Positions 35,165 to 44,843 of a stretch of 64,000 bases of DNA are shown here, one piece after another. Below the pieces are notes generated by a model. The model saw nothing but the letters and a program-made list of their open reading frames with translations. It did no database searches and was not told the DNA's origin. Source of the DNA: Cohnella zeiphila (GTDB lineage Bacteria; Bacillota; Bacilli; Paenibacillales; Paenibacillaceae); contig NZ_JACJVO010000036.1 of assembly GCF_014212055.1 (NCBI RefSeq), forward strand, positions 109,483 to 173,482, given 5' to 3'. Positions within the stretch are counted from its first letter, which is position 1, and the number at the start of each line of letters is the position of its first letter. The position numbers and the translations under genes are program-made.

Positions 35165-38100
35165 TTGGAAATGAAATGTGTATTGTCTTCGGATCGCCTG
35201 CCGGTCCTTTACGAGGCGGATGCCGCGGTAATCGGCGGCTCCTTCGCCGGAATCGCCTGCGCGCTGCGGCTGGCCGAATGCGGGCTGCGCGTCGTCGTCG
35301 TCGAGCCTCGAACGTATCTGGGGCGCGAGCTGACGGCCACGCTTCGGCCCTGGCTTGAACTTTCGGAGGAAGAAGAGAAGGCCTCGCTGCCTGATCCGAT
35401 CCGTCACGTGCTGGCGCTTAGCGAGGCGATGCGCCCTTCGGACGAAGTGCGGCCGCTTCATGCCGACCGGTTGAAGCGGAGCCTGGAAGATCTGCTGGCC
35501 GGCCGTTCGATCGAACTGCTGTACGCTTCGCTGCCAACCGCCGTGCTGGAACGGCAAGGACGGACGGTTGGCCTGGAGATCGCGAACAAATCCGGCAGGC
35601 AGGCCATCGAATGCCGGTTCGTCGTCGATGCGACGGAGACCGCACTGGCCGCCGCCTTATGCGGCGAGGATATGTCCAGGTATCGGCCAGGGGAGCGGGC
35701 GCTGTATAGAAGAACGCTTGAATTTACGAATGTGGACGCTGCCGGGCAATCGCTAGGCGAACTGCCTGTTCCGACGGAGCTCGGCCTGGCCGGCGATCGG
35801 ATTCGCCTTCTGCCGGGCAGCGCCGGGGGCGGCCATGTCTGGGCGGAATTCGAGCTCGAGCTGCCCAGCGCGAACACGCTCGAGGCGAACCGCGATCGGG
35901 AATCGCAAGCCAGGCACGCCGGCATGCGTCTGGCCGTCTGGCTGATCCGGCAGGCGCCGGCTTTCCGCAAAGCGGATCTGGCTGCCTCGTCGCACGAGCT
36001 GCTGGGACCGTATCCGCTGCCGGCAACGAGGGGCGAGATGCCTTTTACGATCGCGGATTGCGAGGTCGGCCGCCCCGATGTCGTCAGCCTGGCGAAGTCG
36101 ATATTCGCGTTCGGCAGCGAGATGCTGCACGACCCGGTGCAGGCGAGCGTTCTCGGACGACAGGCGGCGGATGCGATGCTGGAGCGGGTAACGGGTGCTA
36201 CGGATCATTCGGCCGACGAGCCGGCAGCTGCGGCAATCGGTATCGGGATCGATGCGTCTGACCGGAACGAATATGAGCTGTGCGTGCCGGGGACGGACTT
36301 CTTCCAGCGCGTGGAGCGGACGATCCCGGTGGAAGCGCGGGCGATCCCGGTATGGAAGCGGACCGAGGTGCTGGTCGTCGGGGGCGGGTCCAGCGGCGCG
36401 AGCGCCGCGATTACGGCAGCCGGAGAAGGCTCTGCGACGACGCTGATCGACTTGAATCCCGGGCTGGGAGGCACCGGGACGTACGGCGGAGTCGACAGCT
36501 ATTGGTTTGGACGGAAAACGGGCTATGCGGCGAAAATAGCGGAGCTGGTGCGGTTGGTGCAGTCTGAGCTCCGCTACAAAGGCCACAAGTGGAACCTCGA
36601 AGCCAAGATGCACGCGCTACTCTGCGAAGCGGAGAAGACGGGAGCCGACCTGCTGCTGAATGCCGTTACCTGCGGGGCGGCAATGCTCGGCAGGCGGGTG
36701 TGCGGCGCGGTCGTGGCAACCCGATGGGGACTGTCGACGGTGCTCGCTTCGGTTGTCATCGACGCATCCGGAGATGGCGACGTCGCCGCCTTTGCCGGTG
36801 CCGAATTCGTCTACGGCTCGGAGCGGGACCACGCGGTCATGTGGTATTCTTTGGCTCAATTCAAGGAACCGGGCAAGAGCACGAACAATTTTACCGGCAT
36901 GGTGGACGTGTCGAACGTCTTGGACTATACGCGGGCGATACTGGCCGGACGCCGGCGCGGTGAAGATTTGCATGACCACGGTATCTACGTCGCAACCCGG
37001 GAAAGCCGACACATCATGGGGGAAGTCGTCATGCGCCTGACCGACCAGCTGCTGCACCGCCGATGGCATGACGTCATCAACGTTCATTTCAGCAACCATG
37101 ACGTCAAAGGAGTCAGCGGCGCGGAATGGGTCAACGTCGGCTTGATCCCGCCCAATCTGGACATCGAGATCCCTTATCGCATGCTTCTCCCGAAAGGGTT
37201 GGAAGGGCTGCTTGTCGCGGGCAAGGCGATCTCGGCGACCCATGACGCGCTGCCCGCGATCCGCATGCAGGCCGATCTGGAGAACCTGGGCGCCGCGGCG
37301 GCGCTGGCGGCTTCGATGGCCGTCCGCGCGAATGAAGGGCTGCGGAACCTAACGCTGTCCAAGTTGCAAGCCCGACTCGCCGCCGAAGGGTTGATTCCGG
37401 AGCGAGTCCTGGAGCGCCGGCTGGAGCCGGTACGTTTTTCGGAGGCGGAACTGGAACGCCTCGTCGATTCGATCGAGACGGAGCCGCTGTACGAATATGC
37501 CAACATGCGGATGAACGAGACCTATGAAAAACCGATTCCATTCGTCGAGATCTGTTCTGTCGGCCCTCGTATCGTTCCGGTTCTCGAGCGTGCGATGGGA
37601 CGGGCGGAAGGCAACCGCCGAATCCGTATCGCCCAGGCGCTGTGCATGCTGCAATCCCGTTCGGGCGTGCCCGTGCTGCTGGACGCGATTCAGCGAGAGC
37701 TGCAGGGCCCCCGGCTTCCGGAGCGCACGGCGGACATCCTGTATGTCCAGCTTCCGCCGGACCACGGCGCGATGCCGGATGCGGCTTATCTGCTCTATTC
37801 GCTTGCCCCGGCGGCCGATCCGCGCAGCGTGAAGGCATGGGAACAGGTGGCCGAACGGATCGATCTGGACGAAGTCAGCTTCAAGGATTCCCGCAAAGGC
37901 CTGTTCTATTATGTAGACGCAGTGTGCCGGGGGGCCGAGCGGCTCGGCAGCCGCGCCGCCCTCCCGGCCCTGGAGCGGCTGCATCGGATTCCGCTGCTGA
38001 ACGGACAGCAATGCTCGGACCGGGCTCAGGCGGATTATTTCCTCGAACGCCGGGCTATGCTGGAGCTGGCGATCGGACGGGCGCTGGCCCGATGCGGAAG

Positions 38101-38335
38101 CGAGGAAGGCTATGCCGTTCTGATCGCTTATCTGTCGGACAACCGGTCGATGCTGGCCCGCGGCGCGCTGCTGGAGCTGCGCCGGTTAAGCGGTCGCATG
38201 GAAGACGCGGATCCGGAGCGGTGGCGCCGGTGGGCCTCCGCGGAGAAGCCGGAGCGTCAGCCCAGGCCGCTGGATATACGGCTCGATTTCGAGTTCGACA
38301 GCGAGTCGATGCTGCGGCGGGAACGGGTTGAATGA
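35165..38335 (+). CDS. Large oxidoreductase with two tandem FAD-binding modules and a HEAT-like C-terminus
   Basis: A 1056-residue cytoplasmic protein starting with TTG 35165, 7 bases after AAAGGA. The first Rossmann/FAD site is ADAAVIGGSFAGIACALRLA (residues about 15-35), and a second, complete one begins near residue 399 (TEVLVVGGGSSGASAAITAA followed by GGTGTYGGVDSYWFGRKTGY). Both look like the PF12831 class of FAD-dependent oxidoreductases; the second has the GGTG pattern and a downstream ATGDG-like VIDASGDGDVAAFAGA segment. From about residue 815 to the end, short helical pairs recur (RRIRIAQALCMLQSRSGVPV; EEGYAVLIAYLSDNRSMLAR), like HEAT repeats. The tandem layout is unusual; single-module enzymes are the norm. 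The neighbours suggest it oxidises a sugar or sugar acid taken up by the importer. Confidence 0.8.
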   Translation: MEMKCVLSSDRLPVLYEADAAVIGGSFAGIACALRLAECGLRVVVVEPRTYLGRELTATLRPWLELSEEEEKASLPDPIRHVLALSEAMRPSDEVRPLHADRLKRSLEDLLAGRSIELLYASLPTAVLERQGRTVGLEIANKSGRQAIECRFVVDATETALAAALCGEDMSRYRPGERALYRRTLEFTNVDAAGQSLGELPVPTELGLAGDRIRLLPGSAGGGHVWAEFELELPSANTLEANRDRESQARHAGMRLAVWLIRQAPAFRKADLAASSHELLGPYPLPATRGEMPFTIADCEVGRPDVVSLAKSIFAFGSEMLHDPVQASVLGRQAADAMLERVTGATDHSADEPAAAAIGIGIDASDRNEYELCVPGTDFFQRVERTIPVEARAIPVWKRTEVLVVGGGSSGASAAITAAGEGSATTLIDLNPGLGGTGTYGGVDSYWFGRKTGYAAKIAELVRLVQSELRYKGHKWNLEAKMHALLCEAEKTGADLLLNAVTCGAAMLGRRVCGAVVATRWGLSTVLASVVIDASGDGDVAAFAGAEFVYGSERDHAVMWYSLAQFKEPGKSTNNFTGMVDVSNVLDYTRAILAGRRRGEDLHDHGIYVATRESRHIMGEVVMRLTDQLLHRRWHDVINVHFSNHDVKGVSGAEWVNVGLIPPNLDIEIPYRMLLPKGLEGLLVAGKAISATHDALPAIRMQADLENLGAAAALAASMAVRANEGLRNLTLSKLQARLAAEGLIPERVLERRLEPVRFSEAELERLVDSIETEPLYEYANMRMNETYEKPIPFVEICSVGPRIVPVLERAMGRAEGNRRIRIAQALCMLQSRSGVPVLLDAIQRELQGPRLPERTADILYVQLPPDHGAMPDAAYLLYSLAPAADPRSVKAWEQVAERIDLDEVSFKDSRKGLFYYVDAVCRGAERLGSRAALPALERLHRIPLLNGQQCSDRAQADYFLERRAMLELAIGRALARCGSEEGYAVLIAYLSDNRSMLARGALLELRRLSGRMEDADPERWRRWASAEKPERQPRPLDIRLDFEFDSESMLRRERVE

Positions 38336-38374
38336 ATTTTCAAGCGGATATCGGACTGAAAGGGGATGATTTCG

Positions 38375-39721
38375 TTGCATTTGATCGGATTGGATATCGG
38401 TACGACTTCGGTGTGCGGGGCGCTGCTGGAAGCACGGACGCGCCGAATGATCCGGTCGGTTACCTTGGACAATACGGCCGCTTTGCGTTCTTCCCGGAGC
38501 TGGGAGTTTGCGCAGGACGCAGAGTCCATCTGGCGAACGGCGGAGTCGGTTTTGTCCGAGCTTCGCAGCGACCGTGCGGAAGTCCTCGGCATCGGCATTA
38601 CCGGCCAAATGCACGGCATCCTGTACGTCGATAAGGAAGGGAACGCGGTGTCGCCCCTCTACACATGGCAGGATAAGCGGGGCGACATGCCTTATTCCAA
38701 GGAAGCGACATACGCCGAACAGCTCGCACGGTTGACCTGTTATCCGATGGCGACGGGCTTCGGGATGGCGACCCATTTCTACAACCAGCAGAACGGCCTG
38801 GTTCCGCCAGGCGCCTCGGCCCTCTGTACGATTGCCGATTATGTGGCGATGCGGCTCGCAAATCGAACGAGACCGTTGATTGACCCGACGAATGCGTCGG
38901 GCTTGGGGCTGTATGATCCCCGGCTGCTGGAATTCGACCGGGCCGCCCTGACGCACGCCGAGATCGACGCCGGTCTGCTGCCGGAACAAGTTCCGTCGGG
39001 AACGGTCATCGGCAGGATAAAGGATGGAATACCGGTCGCCACCGCGCTCGGCGACAATCAGGCCAGCTTTCTCGGAGCGGTTCCGGATGTTCGGTCCTCG
39101 GTTCTGCTTAATATCGGCACGGGATCGCAAATTTCCGTCTATTCGGATGCGTATTGTGCGGACGAATGCCGGACGGCTGGGGGAATCGACATTCGTCCCT
39201 TCCCGGGCGGCGGATATCTGCTCGTCGGCGCTTCCTTAAGCGGAGGCAAATCGTATGCGCTGCTGGAGCGGTTCTTTCGTGAAGTGATAACGTCGTTTAC
39301 GGGTTCCGACGAGTCAAGCCTGTACGAGACGATGAACCGAATGGCGGAGGCGGAGACGGCGGACGAATTTGAATTAAAGGTAAATACGCGGTTCTTCGGC
39401 ACCCGGGCCGATCCGCTGGCGCGAGGGACGATCGACGGCGTCTGTCCGGACAATTGGACCCCGGGTCACTTGATCCGCGGGTTTCTGGAGGGGATGGCAG
39501 GCGAACTGGCCGGCTATTACGACTTATTGCCGCCTTCCGTCAGGGAACGGGCGAAAGCGCTGGTTGTCTCCGGTAATGGGGTGCGTCGAAACGGAGCGCT
39601 GCGGCGTATATTGGAGCGCCTATTCGGCCTGCCGCTCCTCCTGCCCGACGGTGGGGAGGAAGCGTCGCGGGGAGCGGCGATCTGCGCCGGCGTCGGTTGC
39701 GGGCTGTATGCCTCTTTCTAA
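38375..39721 (+). CDS. FGGY family carbohydrate kinase, sedoheptulokinase-like
   Basis: A 448-residue kinase starting at TTG 38375, 9 bases after AAGGGG; the ATG at 38366 overlaps that site. The phosphate-1 motif GLDIGTTSVCGALL opens the protein; ITGQMHGILYVDKEGNAVSP and a TWQDKRGDM segment fit the sedoheptulokinase-like branch, where the GQMHG motif precedes a substrate Trp-Gln pair. GDNQASFLGAV and LNIGTGSQISVYS mark the second domain, and SGNGVRRNGALRRILERLFG the adenine part. It should phosphorylate a keto-sugar (perhaps C7) or related polyol; the exact sugar is inferred. It follows the FAD oxidoreductase by 39 bases. Confidence 0.8.
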   Translation: MHLIGLDIGTTSVCGALLEARTRRMIRSVTLDNTAALRSSRSWEFAQDAESIWRTAESVLSELRSDRAEVLGIGITGQMHGILYVDKEGNAVSPLYTWQDKRGDMPYSKEATYAEQLARLTCYPMATGFGMATHFYNQQNGLVPPGASALCTIADYVAMRLANRTRPLIDPTNASGLGLYDPRLLEFDRAALTHAEIDAGLLPEQVPSGTVIGRIKDGIPVATALGDNQASFLGAVPDVRSSVLLNIGTGSQISVYSDAYCADECRTAGGIDIRPFPGGGYLLVGASLSGGKSYALLERFFREVITSFTGSDESSLYETMNRMAEAETADEFELKVNTRFFGTRADPLARGTIDGVCPDNWTPGHLIRGFLEGMAGELAGYYDLLPPSVRERAKALVVSGNGVRRNGALRRILERLFGLPLLLPDGGEEASRGAAICAGVGCGLYASF

Positions 39722-39806
39722 ACAACAAGTATTGCCAAAACATCTCTCGCTTAATTCCTTCCGGGCCGCAAATACTACAGGAAACGAATTGCGGGAGGTT
39801 ATGGAT

Positions 39807-40373
39807 TTGAACAGAATGGTGCAGTCGCTCGCTTGCGTCGGACTTTCGGCTATGCTGCTCGCCGGTTGCGGCGGCATGAACAATGCAGGCAATGTAACCA
39901 CCAAAAGCATCAATAAGGCAGGCCATTTAACAGCCAAAAGCATGAATCAAGCAGGCAACATTCGGCAACACGTGTTGTCCCGTCCCGGAGGCAATCAAGC
40001 CGTCGGCCATACACAGACTGCATCCCCGGGCACACGGTCCCATATTTTGCAGCTTGGGAACTGGATGAGAATCGAAGGGACAAGCGGGGAAACGGGCCTT
40101 GGCGCCCGCTCCATGGCCGGCAACGCCGGGAGAAGCGCCAGGAAGGGAAGGGGCATCCCCAATTATCAGGAACAGAGCGCGGATCAGGCGATTCATCTGA
40201 CGGTAAGGGATCCCAAAGCCATTCAAGCCATCGACCGAATCAATAAAGCTCTCTCGTCCGGGGCGGTACGCGCGAAATCGGGTTCGTTGGTCAAGGATTT
40301 AAGCTACGTGCTGCAGCATGCATCGCTGACTTCGGAAACAGGTTCTTCCGGAATGTCCACGCACGGCAGATAA
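39807..40373 (+). CDS. Lipoprotein of unknown function with AGN-type short repeats
   Basis: A 188-residue protein with a lipoprotein signal (CVGLSAMLLAGC, lipobox LAGC). TTG 39807 is 8 bases after GGGAGG; the ATG at 39801 is only 2 bases away. The mature N-terminus has three similar short segments (NNAGNVTTKSIN, NKAGHLTAKSMN, NQAGNIRQHVLS). The C-terminal end (RDPKAIQAIDRINKALSSGA) is faintly like the sporulation lipoprotein family YhcN/YlaJ, but the match is weak. It ends at a strong terminator and begins 86 bases after the kinase stop, so it may be in the same operon. Confidence 0.55.
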   Translation: MNRMVQSLACVGLSAMLLAGCGGMNNAGNVTTKSINKAGHLTAKSMNQAGNIRQHVLSRPGGNQAVGHTQTASPGTRSHILQLGNWMRIEGTSGETGLGARSMAGNAGRSARKGRGIPNYQEQSADQAIHLTVRDPKAIQAIDRINKALSSGAVRAKSGSLVKDLSYVLQHASLTSETGSSGMSTHGR

Positions 40374-40385
40374 GGGGAACGTCGC

Positions 40386-40424
40386 AGGCCGGGCCGCCCG
40401 TCGATTGACGGCTGCCCGGCCTTT
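40386..40424 (+). terminator. Rho-independent terminator ending the second locus
   Basis: AGGCCGGGC pairs with GCCCGGCCT, and an inner CCGTC/GACGG stem with a GATT loop lies within, so a long stable hairpin followed by TTTCTG forms just after the lipoprotein gene. Confidence 0.88.
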
Positions 40425-40548
40425 CTGTGTCCCATGGTCAGAAATTGCAGAAAATTCGACCAGATATAGAGATGATTGTACCAGCGGTCTCTGTGGTCTC
40501 CATTTATAATGGAGAGACAAAACCTCGCTTGGGGGAGAGGGGCCGTTC

Positions 40549-42177
40549 ATGTACAAATTGATCATCGTCGACGATGAATTTTCGACCCGCAACGGGCTTG
40601 CCTTGTGCATCAACTGGCTGGAATACGGCATTGAAGTCGTCGGCGAAGCCGAGAACGGGACGAAGGGACTGGCGCTGGCTCAAAGCTGCCGGCCCGACAT
40701 CGTGCTGACGGACGTCAAAATGCCCGGCATGGACGGCATCGAGATGGTCAGACGGCTGAGGGCGGACATGCCCGATACCAAGATCGTCTTTATTAGCGGT
40801 TACGACGATATTGCGTATCTGAAGTCGGCGATGAAGATGGACGCGGTGGATTACATCCTGAAGCCGGTCAACCTGGACGAATTGACAGCCGTCGTCGAGA
40901 AAATCATGGATATGTCCAAGCGCGAAGAGAATCGCAAGGACCTGCTGCAGCGAATGAGCGCCAAGCTGCACCAGAGCATTCCGCTGCTGAGAGAGAAGTT
41001 CTTTATCCAATTGATCCGGGACGGCAGCCCGGACCGAACCCAGATCGAGAAGCGGATCGGCTTCCTGGAGCTGCGCCTGCCCTTCGACGCTGCCTACTGC
41101 GCGCTCATCATCCGGATCGACAATGCGATCGCCGTGTTCGAAGCGATGTCGGAGCAGAGCACGCAGCTGATCTCGTTCGCGATCCAGAACATTTGCCAGG
41201 AGCTGGTCGATCGGCACGCGTCGGGCTACGCGTTCGAGAATCGCCGCGGCGAATACGTGCTCATCATCGCTTTGCCGGAGATGTTGGGAGAAGATATTCT
41301 CCTTCCGTTCGTCGAGGAATTGACGACCAGCCTGAACGGATTCCTGAAGCGGCTGGTGGAGCTCCACCTGACGATCGGCATCGGCGGCACCGCCGCGCAC
41401 TTGGGCCAATTGGCCGAAAGCTATCATACGGCTGAGGAGGCGATCGAGCGCAAGCTGTTCCTCGGCCGGAACCAGGCCGTCATGTTCGACGCAATGGCGG
41501 CCCGCAAGGACGTCGACTACCGGCGCATCAACGAGATGCTGGCGGCCATCGCATCCGTGCTCAAGACGGAGGACGCGAACCAGATCGAGCAGCTGCTGGA
41601 CGCGATGTTCCGGGAACTGAGCCTCAGCCGCGGGATCGGCTATAAGGATTGCCAGCGGATCTGCTTGCAGGTGCTGCTCGTCGCCTCGCAATTTCTGTCC
41701 GAATTCGGCCTTCGCACCGACCTCCAGAACGGCGAAGAATCCGAAGTGTGGGAGCAGCTGCTGAAGCTGGAGACGCTGGACGAGATGAGCCGGCATCTGA
41801 AGCATTATTTGTTCTCGATCTGCCGCCAGGTAGAGACGAAGTCGTTCAAGAAGGCCCACGACGTGATCGGGGAGATCGTCCGGATAATCGGCGAACGTTA
41901 TGCGGAGAACCTGACGATCTCGGATATCGCGCAGCAGGTTTATTTGGCCAAAACGTATATTTGCCTGCTCTTCAAGCAGGAGACGGGGGAGACCATCAAC
42001 GAATATATCACGAGAGTCCGGATGGAGAAGGCGAGGGAGCTGCTGAAGGAGACGGACAAGAAGCTGGCCGACGTCAGTCAGGCCATCGGCTACTCGGAAC
42101 CGAGCTACTTCACGAAGCAATTCCGCAAATACGCCGGCATGAAGCCAAGCGAATACAGAGACATTCATCGGAGGTAA
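40549..42177 (+). CDS. YesN-type response regulator with AraC-family DNA-binding domain (third locus)
   Basis: A 542-residue regulator starting at ATG 40549 behind GGGGGAGAGGGG. The receiver has Asp8/Asp9, phospho-acceptor Asp55 (in LTDVKMP) and Lys105 (YILKP). The linker is long (about 320 residues). The AraC-type double helix-turn-helix is in the last 100 residues (YICLLFKQETGETINEYITR and GYSEPSYFTKQFRKYAGMKP). Unlike in the other two loci, the kinase does not follow directly; an SGNH hydrolase gene is inserted between them. Confidence 0.92.
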   Translation: MYKLIIVDDEFSTRNGLALCINWLEYGIEVVGEAENGTKGLALAQSCRPDIVLTDVKMPGMDGIEMVRRLRADMPDTKIVFISGYDDIAYLKSAMKMDAVDYILKPVNLDELTAVVEKIMDMSKREENRKDLLQRMSAKLHQSIPLLREKFFIQLIRDGSPDRTQIEKRIGFLELRLPFDAAYCALIIRIDNAIAVFEAMSEQSTQLISFAIQNICQELVDRHASGYAFENRRGEYVLIIALPEMLGEDILLPFVEELTTSLNGFLKRLVELHLTIGIGGTAAHLGQLAESYHTAEEAIERKLFLGRNQAVMFDAMAARKDVDYRRINEMLAAIASVLKTEDANQIEQLLDAMFRELSLSRGIGYKDCQRICLQVLLVASQFLSEFGLRTDLQNGEESEVWEQLLKLETLDEMSRHLKHYLFSICRQVETKSFKKAHDVIGEIVRIIGERYAENLTISDIAQQVYLAKTYICLLFKQETGETINEYITRVRMEKARELLKETDKKLADVSQAIGYSEPSYFTKQFRKYAGMKPSEYRDIHRR

Positions 42178-42182
42178 AGGAC

Positions 42183-42809
42183 ATGAGGGAACGTTGGCGG
42201 GGCAAAAGCTGGGCGACGCTCGGCGACAGTATTACCGCGGCAAACGGCTATCAGCCGCCGGTTACGGAAGCGCTCGCATTCGAGCGAGTCGGCAATTATG
42301 GCCGGAGCGGCTGTCCGATGACGGCGGGCAGCGACAGGGACGAGGGCGCGACGGTTTATATGGCCGAGCGACTCGAGGAAGCTTACGACTGCGTGACCGT
42401 CTTCGCAGGAACGAACGATTACCGGCTCGGCATGCCTTTAGGGGACCTTTGCCCGGCCGGCCAGGCGTCTTTTGATATTCGCGCTTTTTGCGGCGCCTAT
42501 CAGACGGTTATCGAAGGTTTGCTGGCGCGCCATCCGCTGTGCCGTCTGAACCTGTGGACGCCACTGCAGCGGGATAAGGACGGCTTCGACGGCGAGCGGC
42601 GCAACGATCAAGGCGCCTTGCTGGCGGATTACGCGGAGGCCGTTGTCGCGATCGGGAAGATGTATGCTTTGCCCGTGCTGGATTTGCACGCGCGAAGCGG
42701 CTTCAATAAGCTGACGCTCGACGCGTTGACGACCGACCGGCTGCATCCGAACGAGGCGGGCCACCGGCGGATTGCCGATCTGGCTATTCCCTTCCTGGCG
42801 GCACTCTGA
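42183..42809 (+). CDS. SGNH/GDSL family hydrolase
   Basis: A 208-residue protein. The nucleophile Ser block is WATLGDSITAANG, the oxyanion Gly is likely NYGRSGCPM and the Asn block is FAGTNDYRLGMPLGD; the Asp-His pair is TDRLHPNEAGHRRIADL. All four SGNH blocks are present, so it is probably an active esterase or deacylase, for example removing acetyl groups from sugars. There is no signal peptide. It starts at ATG 42183 behind AAAGGA, 5 bases after the YesN stop, and lies 27 bases before the YesM gene. Substrate unknown. Confidence 0.85.
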   Translation: MRERWRGKSWATLGDSITAANGYQPPVTEALAFERVGNYGRSGCPMTAGSDRDEGATVYMAERLEEAYDCVTVFAGTNDYRLGMPLGDLCPAGQASFDIRAFCGAYQTVIEGLLARHPLCRLNLWTPLQRDKDGFDGERRNDQGALLADYAEAVVAIGKMYALPVLDLHARSGFNKLTLDALTTDRLHPNEAGHRRIADLAIPFLAAL

Positions 42810-42836
42810 TATCGGAGGAGAGGCGGTGCAGCGGCG

Positions 42837-44657
42837 ATGGGCGTAGTTCGCCAATTCCGTCTGTTGTGGGCGACGTACAGAAGGACGATTCTCCTCTATT
42901 TGCTTATCGTGCTGCTGCCGGCCGGCATGCTGCTGTATTACTACTTTCAGCGGTCCGAGAACATTCTCGAGCGGCAAGTGACCGTGTCGATCTTGAACTC
43001 GATCCGGCAGGTGAAGATCAACTTGGACTACCGCTTGTCCAAGGTCGACGAAATTTCAGACGCGCTGATCTTGAATACGGATCTGTACGACCAGCTGGCC
43101 AGCGATCCGCTCGCGGGCTCGCATTACAGCCAGGTGCAGGAAGAAGCCAAACTGGGCAATCTGGTTCGAAGCCTGCAGGGGAACGACATTCAAAAGATCA
43201 AGCTGTACGTCAATCCCGACAAAATGTACGCTCGCGAGCACGTCAACTTTTTCAGCCTGGACGAAGCCAAGGAGGAGCCATGGTACGAGCAGGTGATGAA
43301 GAGCAACGGCGCCGTGTCCTGGATTCCCACCCGGACGGTCTCCTTCCTCGGTTCCCCGGGCTCGGTTCGAGTCGTCTCCTCCGCCCGCATCATCCGGGAT
43401 CCGCACCAGTTTGCCCGAATCATCGGCATTCTGGAGCTTGACGTGCCGGAGGCCAACCTGTCGGCTATCCTCGCGCCGGCCGAGTATCAGGGGACGAGCC
43501 GCTCGATGTATGTCGTCGATAGCGAAGGCCTCATTATGTCCCATACGCAGGAGGATCAGATCGGCAATCGGCTACTGGAGCCGGATCTGTTCGATGATGT
43601 GCGGGACCAGGCTTCGGGCATTCGGCGCGTGACGATCGGCAATGAAGCCTATTATTTGATCTTCGACACGTTGGATGAGAACGGATGGAAGGTCGTCTCG
43701 CTGCTGCCCGTTCGCCTGATCAACCGGACGAATGCGGACTTCAACGTCGGCTTCTCCGTTGTTCTGATTCTGTCTCTGGTGCTGTTGGTCATCCTGGGCG
43801 CGTTCCTCGTATTTGCAAACGTCAATCGCAGCATGATCGCGAGACTGCGGCACATCACCGAACAGCTGAAGGAGCGAGGCGCGGTGGTGATCGAGGAAGG
43901 ACTGCCCCAGCGGCGGGGCGTCGTCATTCGGCTCGAGAAAAGCGTGACGCACATGCTAAGCACGCTGCAGCAGCTGCTGGAGGACAACTATCGGACGAAG
44001 GAGAAGGAGAAAGAAGCGCGGCTGAAGGTGCTGCAGGCGCAAATCAACCCGCACTTCCTCTATAATGCGCTTGACACGATCAACTGGATGGCGCTGACCA
44101 AAGGGGCGAAGGACATCAGCCGGATGCTGCACATGCTCGCGCAGTATTTCCGCCTCAGCCTGAGCAAGGGCAAGGATATCGTCACGCTGGAGGAGGAGAT
44201 GAACCTTGCGAAGGCGTATCTCGAGATCCAGATGCAGAGGTTCCATAGCTTCGAGTACGAGCTGACCTATCCCGAATCGCTGGCCGGACGCCCGTTGCCG
44301 AAGCTGACCGTGCAGCCGATCATCGAGAACGCGATTCTGCACGGCATCCAGAACAAGGAAGGACATCAAGGCCGCATTCGGCTGGAAGTGTTCGAGCAGG
44401 ACGGCGGCTTCGTCATCCGCGTCGCCGACGACGGCACGGGCATGAGCGAGGACAAGGTGCGCGAGCTTCTCGCGAGCTTCTCGTCGCCGACGACCTCGAC
44501 GTCCAGCTACGGATTGTACAACGTCTGGGAACGGCTGCGTCTGTATACCGGAGGCGCCGGCCGCCTGGACGTCGCGTCCATACCGGGCGAAGGAACGACG
44601 GTCAGCCTGACGTTCCCGGAGGGGGCTCCGTCCGGCGAGACATCCGAATCCCTATAA
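42837..44657 (+). CDS. YesM-type sensor histidine kinase (third locus)
   Basis: A 606-residue kinase. The first membrane helix (TILLYLLIVLLPAGMLLYYY) and a second near residue 305-325 (VGFSVVLILSLVLLVILGAF) flank a sensor of about 270 residues. A HAMP-like region, then QAQINPHFLYNALDTINWMA with the phosphorylated His at about residue 406, and an ATPase region with QPIIENAILHG, ADDGTGMSE and SYGLYNVWERLRLYTGG. The ribosome site GGAGGAGAGG is 13 bases from ATG 42837. It likely acts with the YesN gene located on the other side of the SGNH hydrolase. Confidence 0.92.
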   Translation: MGVVRQFRLLWATYRRTILLYLLIVLLPAGMLLYYYFQRSENILERQVTVSILNSIRQVKINLDYRLSKVDEISDALILNTDLYDQLASDPLAGSHYSQVQEEAKLGNLVRSLQGNDIQKIKLYVNPDKMYAREHVNFFSLDEAKEEPWYEQVMKSNGAVSWIPTRTVSFLGSPGSVRVVSSARIIRDPHQFARIIGILELDVPEANLSAILAPAEYQGTSRSMYVVDSEGLIMSHTQEDQIGNRLLEPDLFDDVRDQASGIRRVTIGNEAYYLIFDTLDENGWKVVSLLPVRLINRTNADFNVGFSVVLILSLVLLVILGAFLVFANVNRSMIARLRHITEQLKERGAVVIEEGLPQRRGVVIRLEKSVTHMLSTLQQLLEDNYRTKEKEKEARLKVLQAQINPHFLYNALDTINWMALTKGAKDISRMLHMLAQYFRLSLSKGKDIVTLEEEMNLAKAYLEIQMQRFHSFEYELTYPESLAGRPLPKLTVQPIIENAILHGIQNKEGHQGRIRLEVFEQDGGFVIRVADDGTGMSEDKVRELLASFSSPTTSTSSYGLYNVWERLRLYTGGAGRLDVASIPGEGTTVSLTFPEGAPSGETSESL

Positions 44658-44670
44658 GATCAGGCGATTG

Positions 44671-44714
44671 AACCGCTCTCTCCGAGCATCCGCTCGGGGA
44701 GGGCGGTTTGTTGT
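44671..44714 (+). terminator. Terminator after the third YesM gene
   Basis: AACCGC, CTC and CCGAGC pair with GCTCGG, GAG and GCGGTT in a long stem with small mismatches, followed by TGTTGTTTT. It separates the regulatory genes from the importer operon. Confidence 0.85.
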
Positions 44715-44843
44715 TTTATGCCGTGGGCCAGACGCCCTTACCTGAAGATTCGACCAGCGAAGCTGAATGCTGTACCTCACGCGCCGCCATCCGGTCCCGC
44801 TAAGATAAGAACCATAACCTACACCGAAGGGAGGAGGAAGGGC

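Noticed and set aside
40504..42168. 554-residue minus-strand open frame opposite the third yesN
   Set aside because: It mirrors a clearly real response-regulator gene; its composition lacks any domain and has no start signal. A GC-rich shadow.
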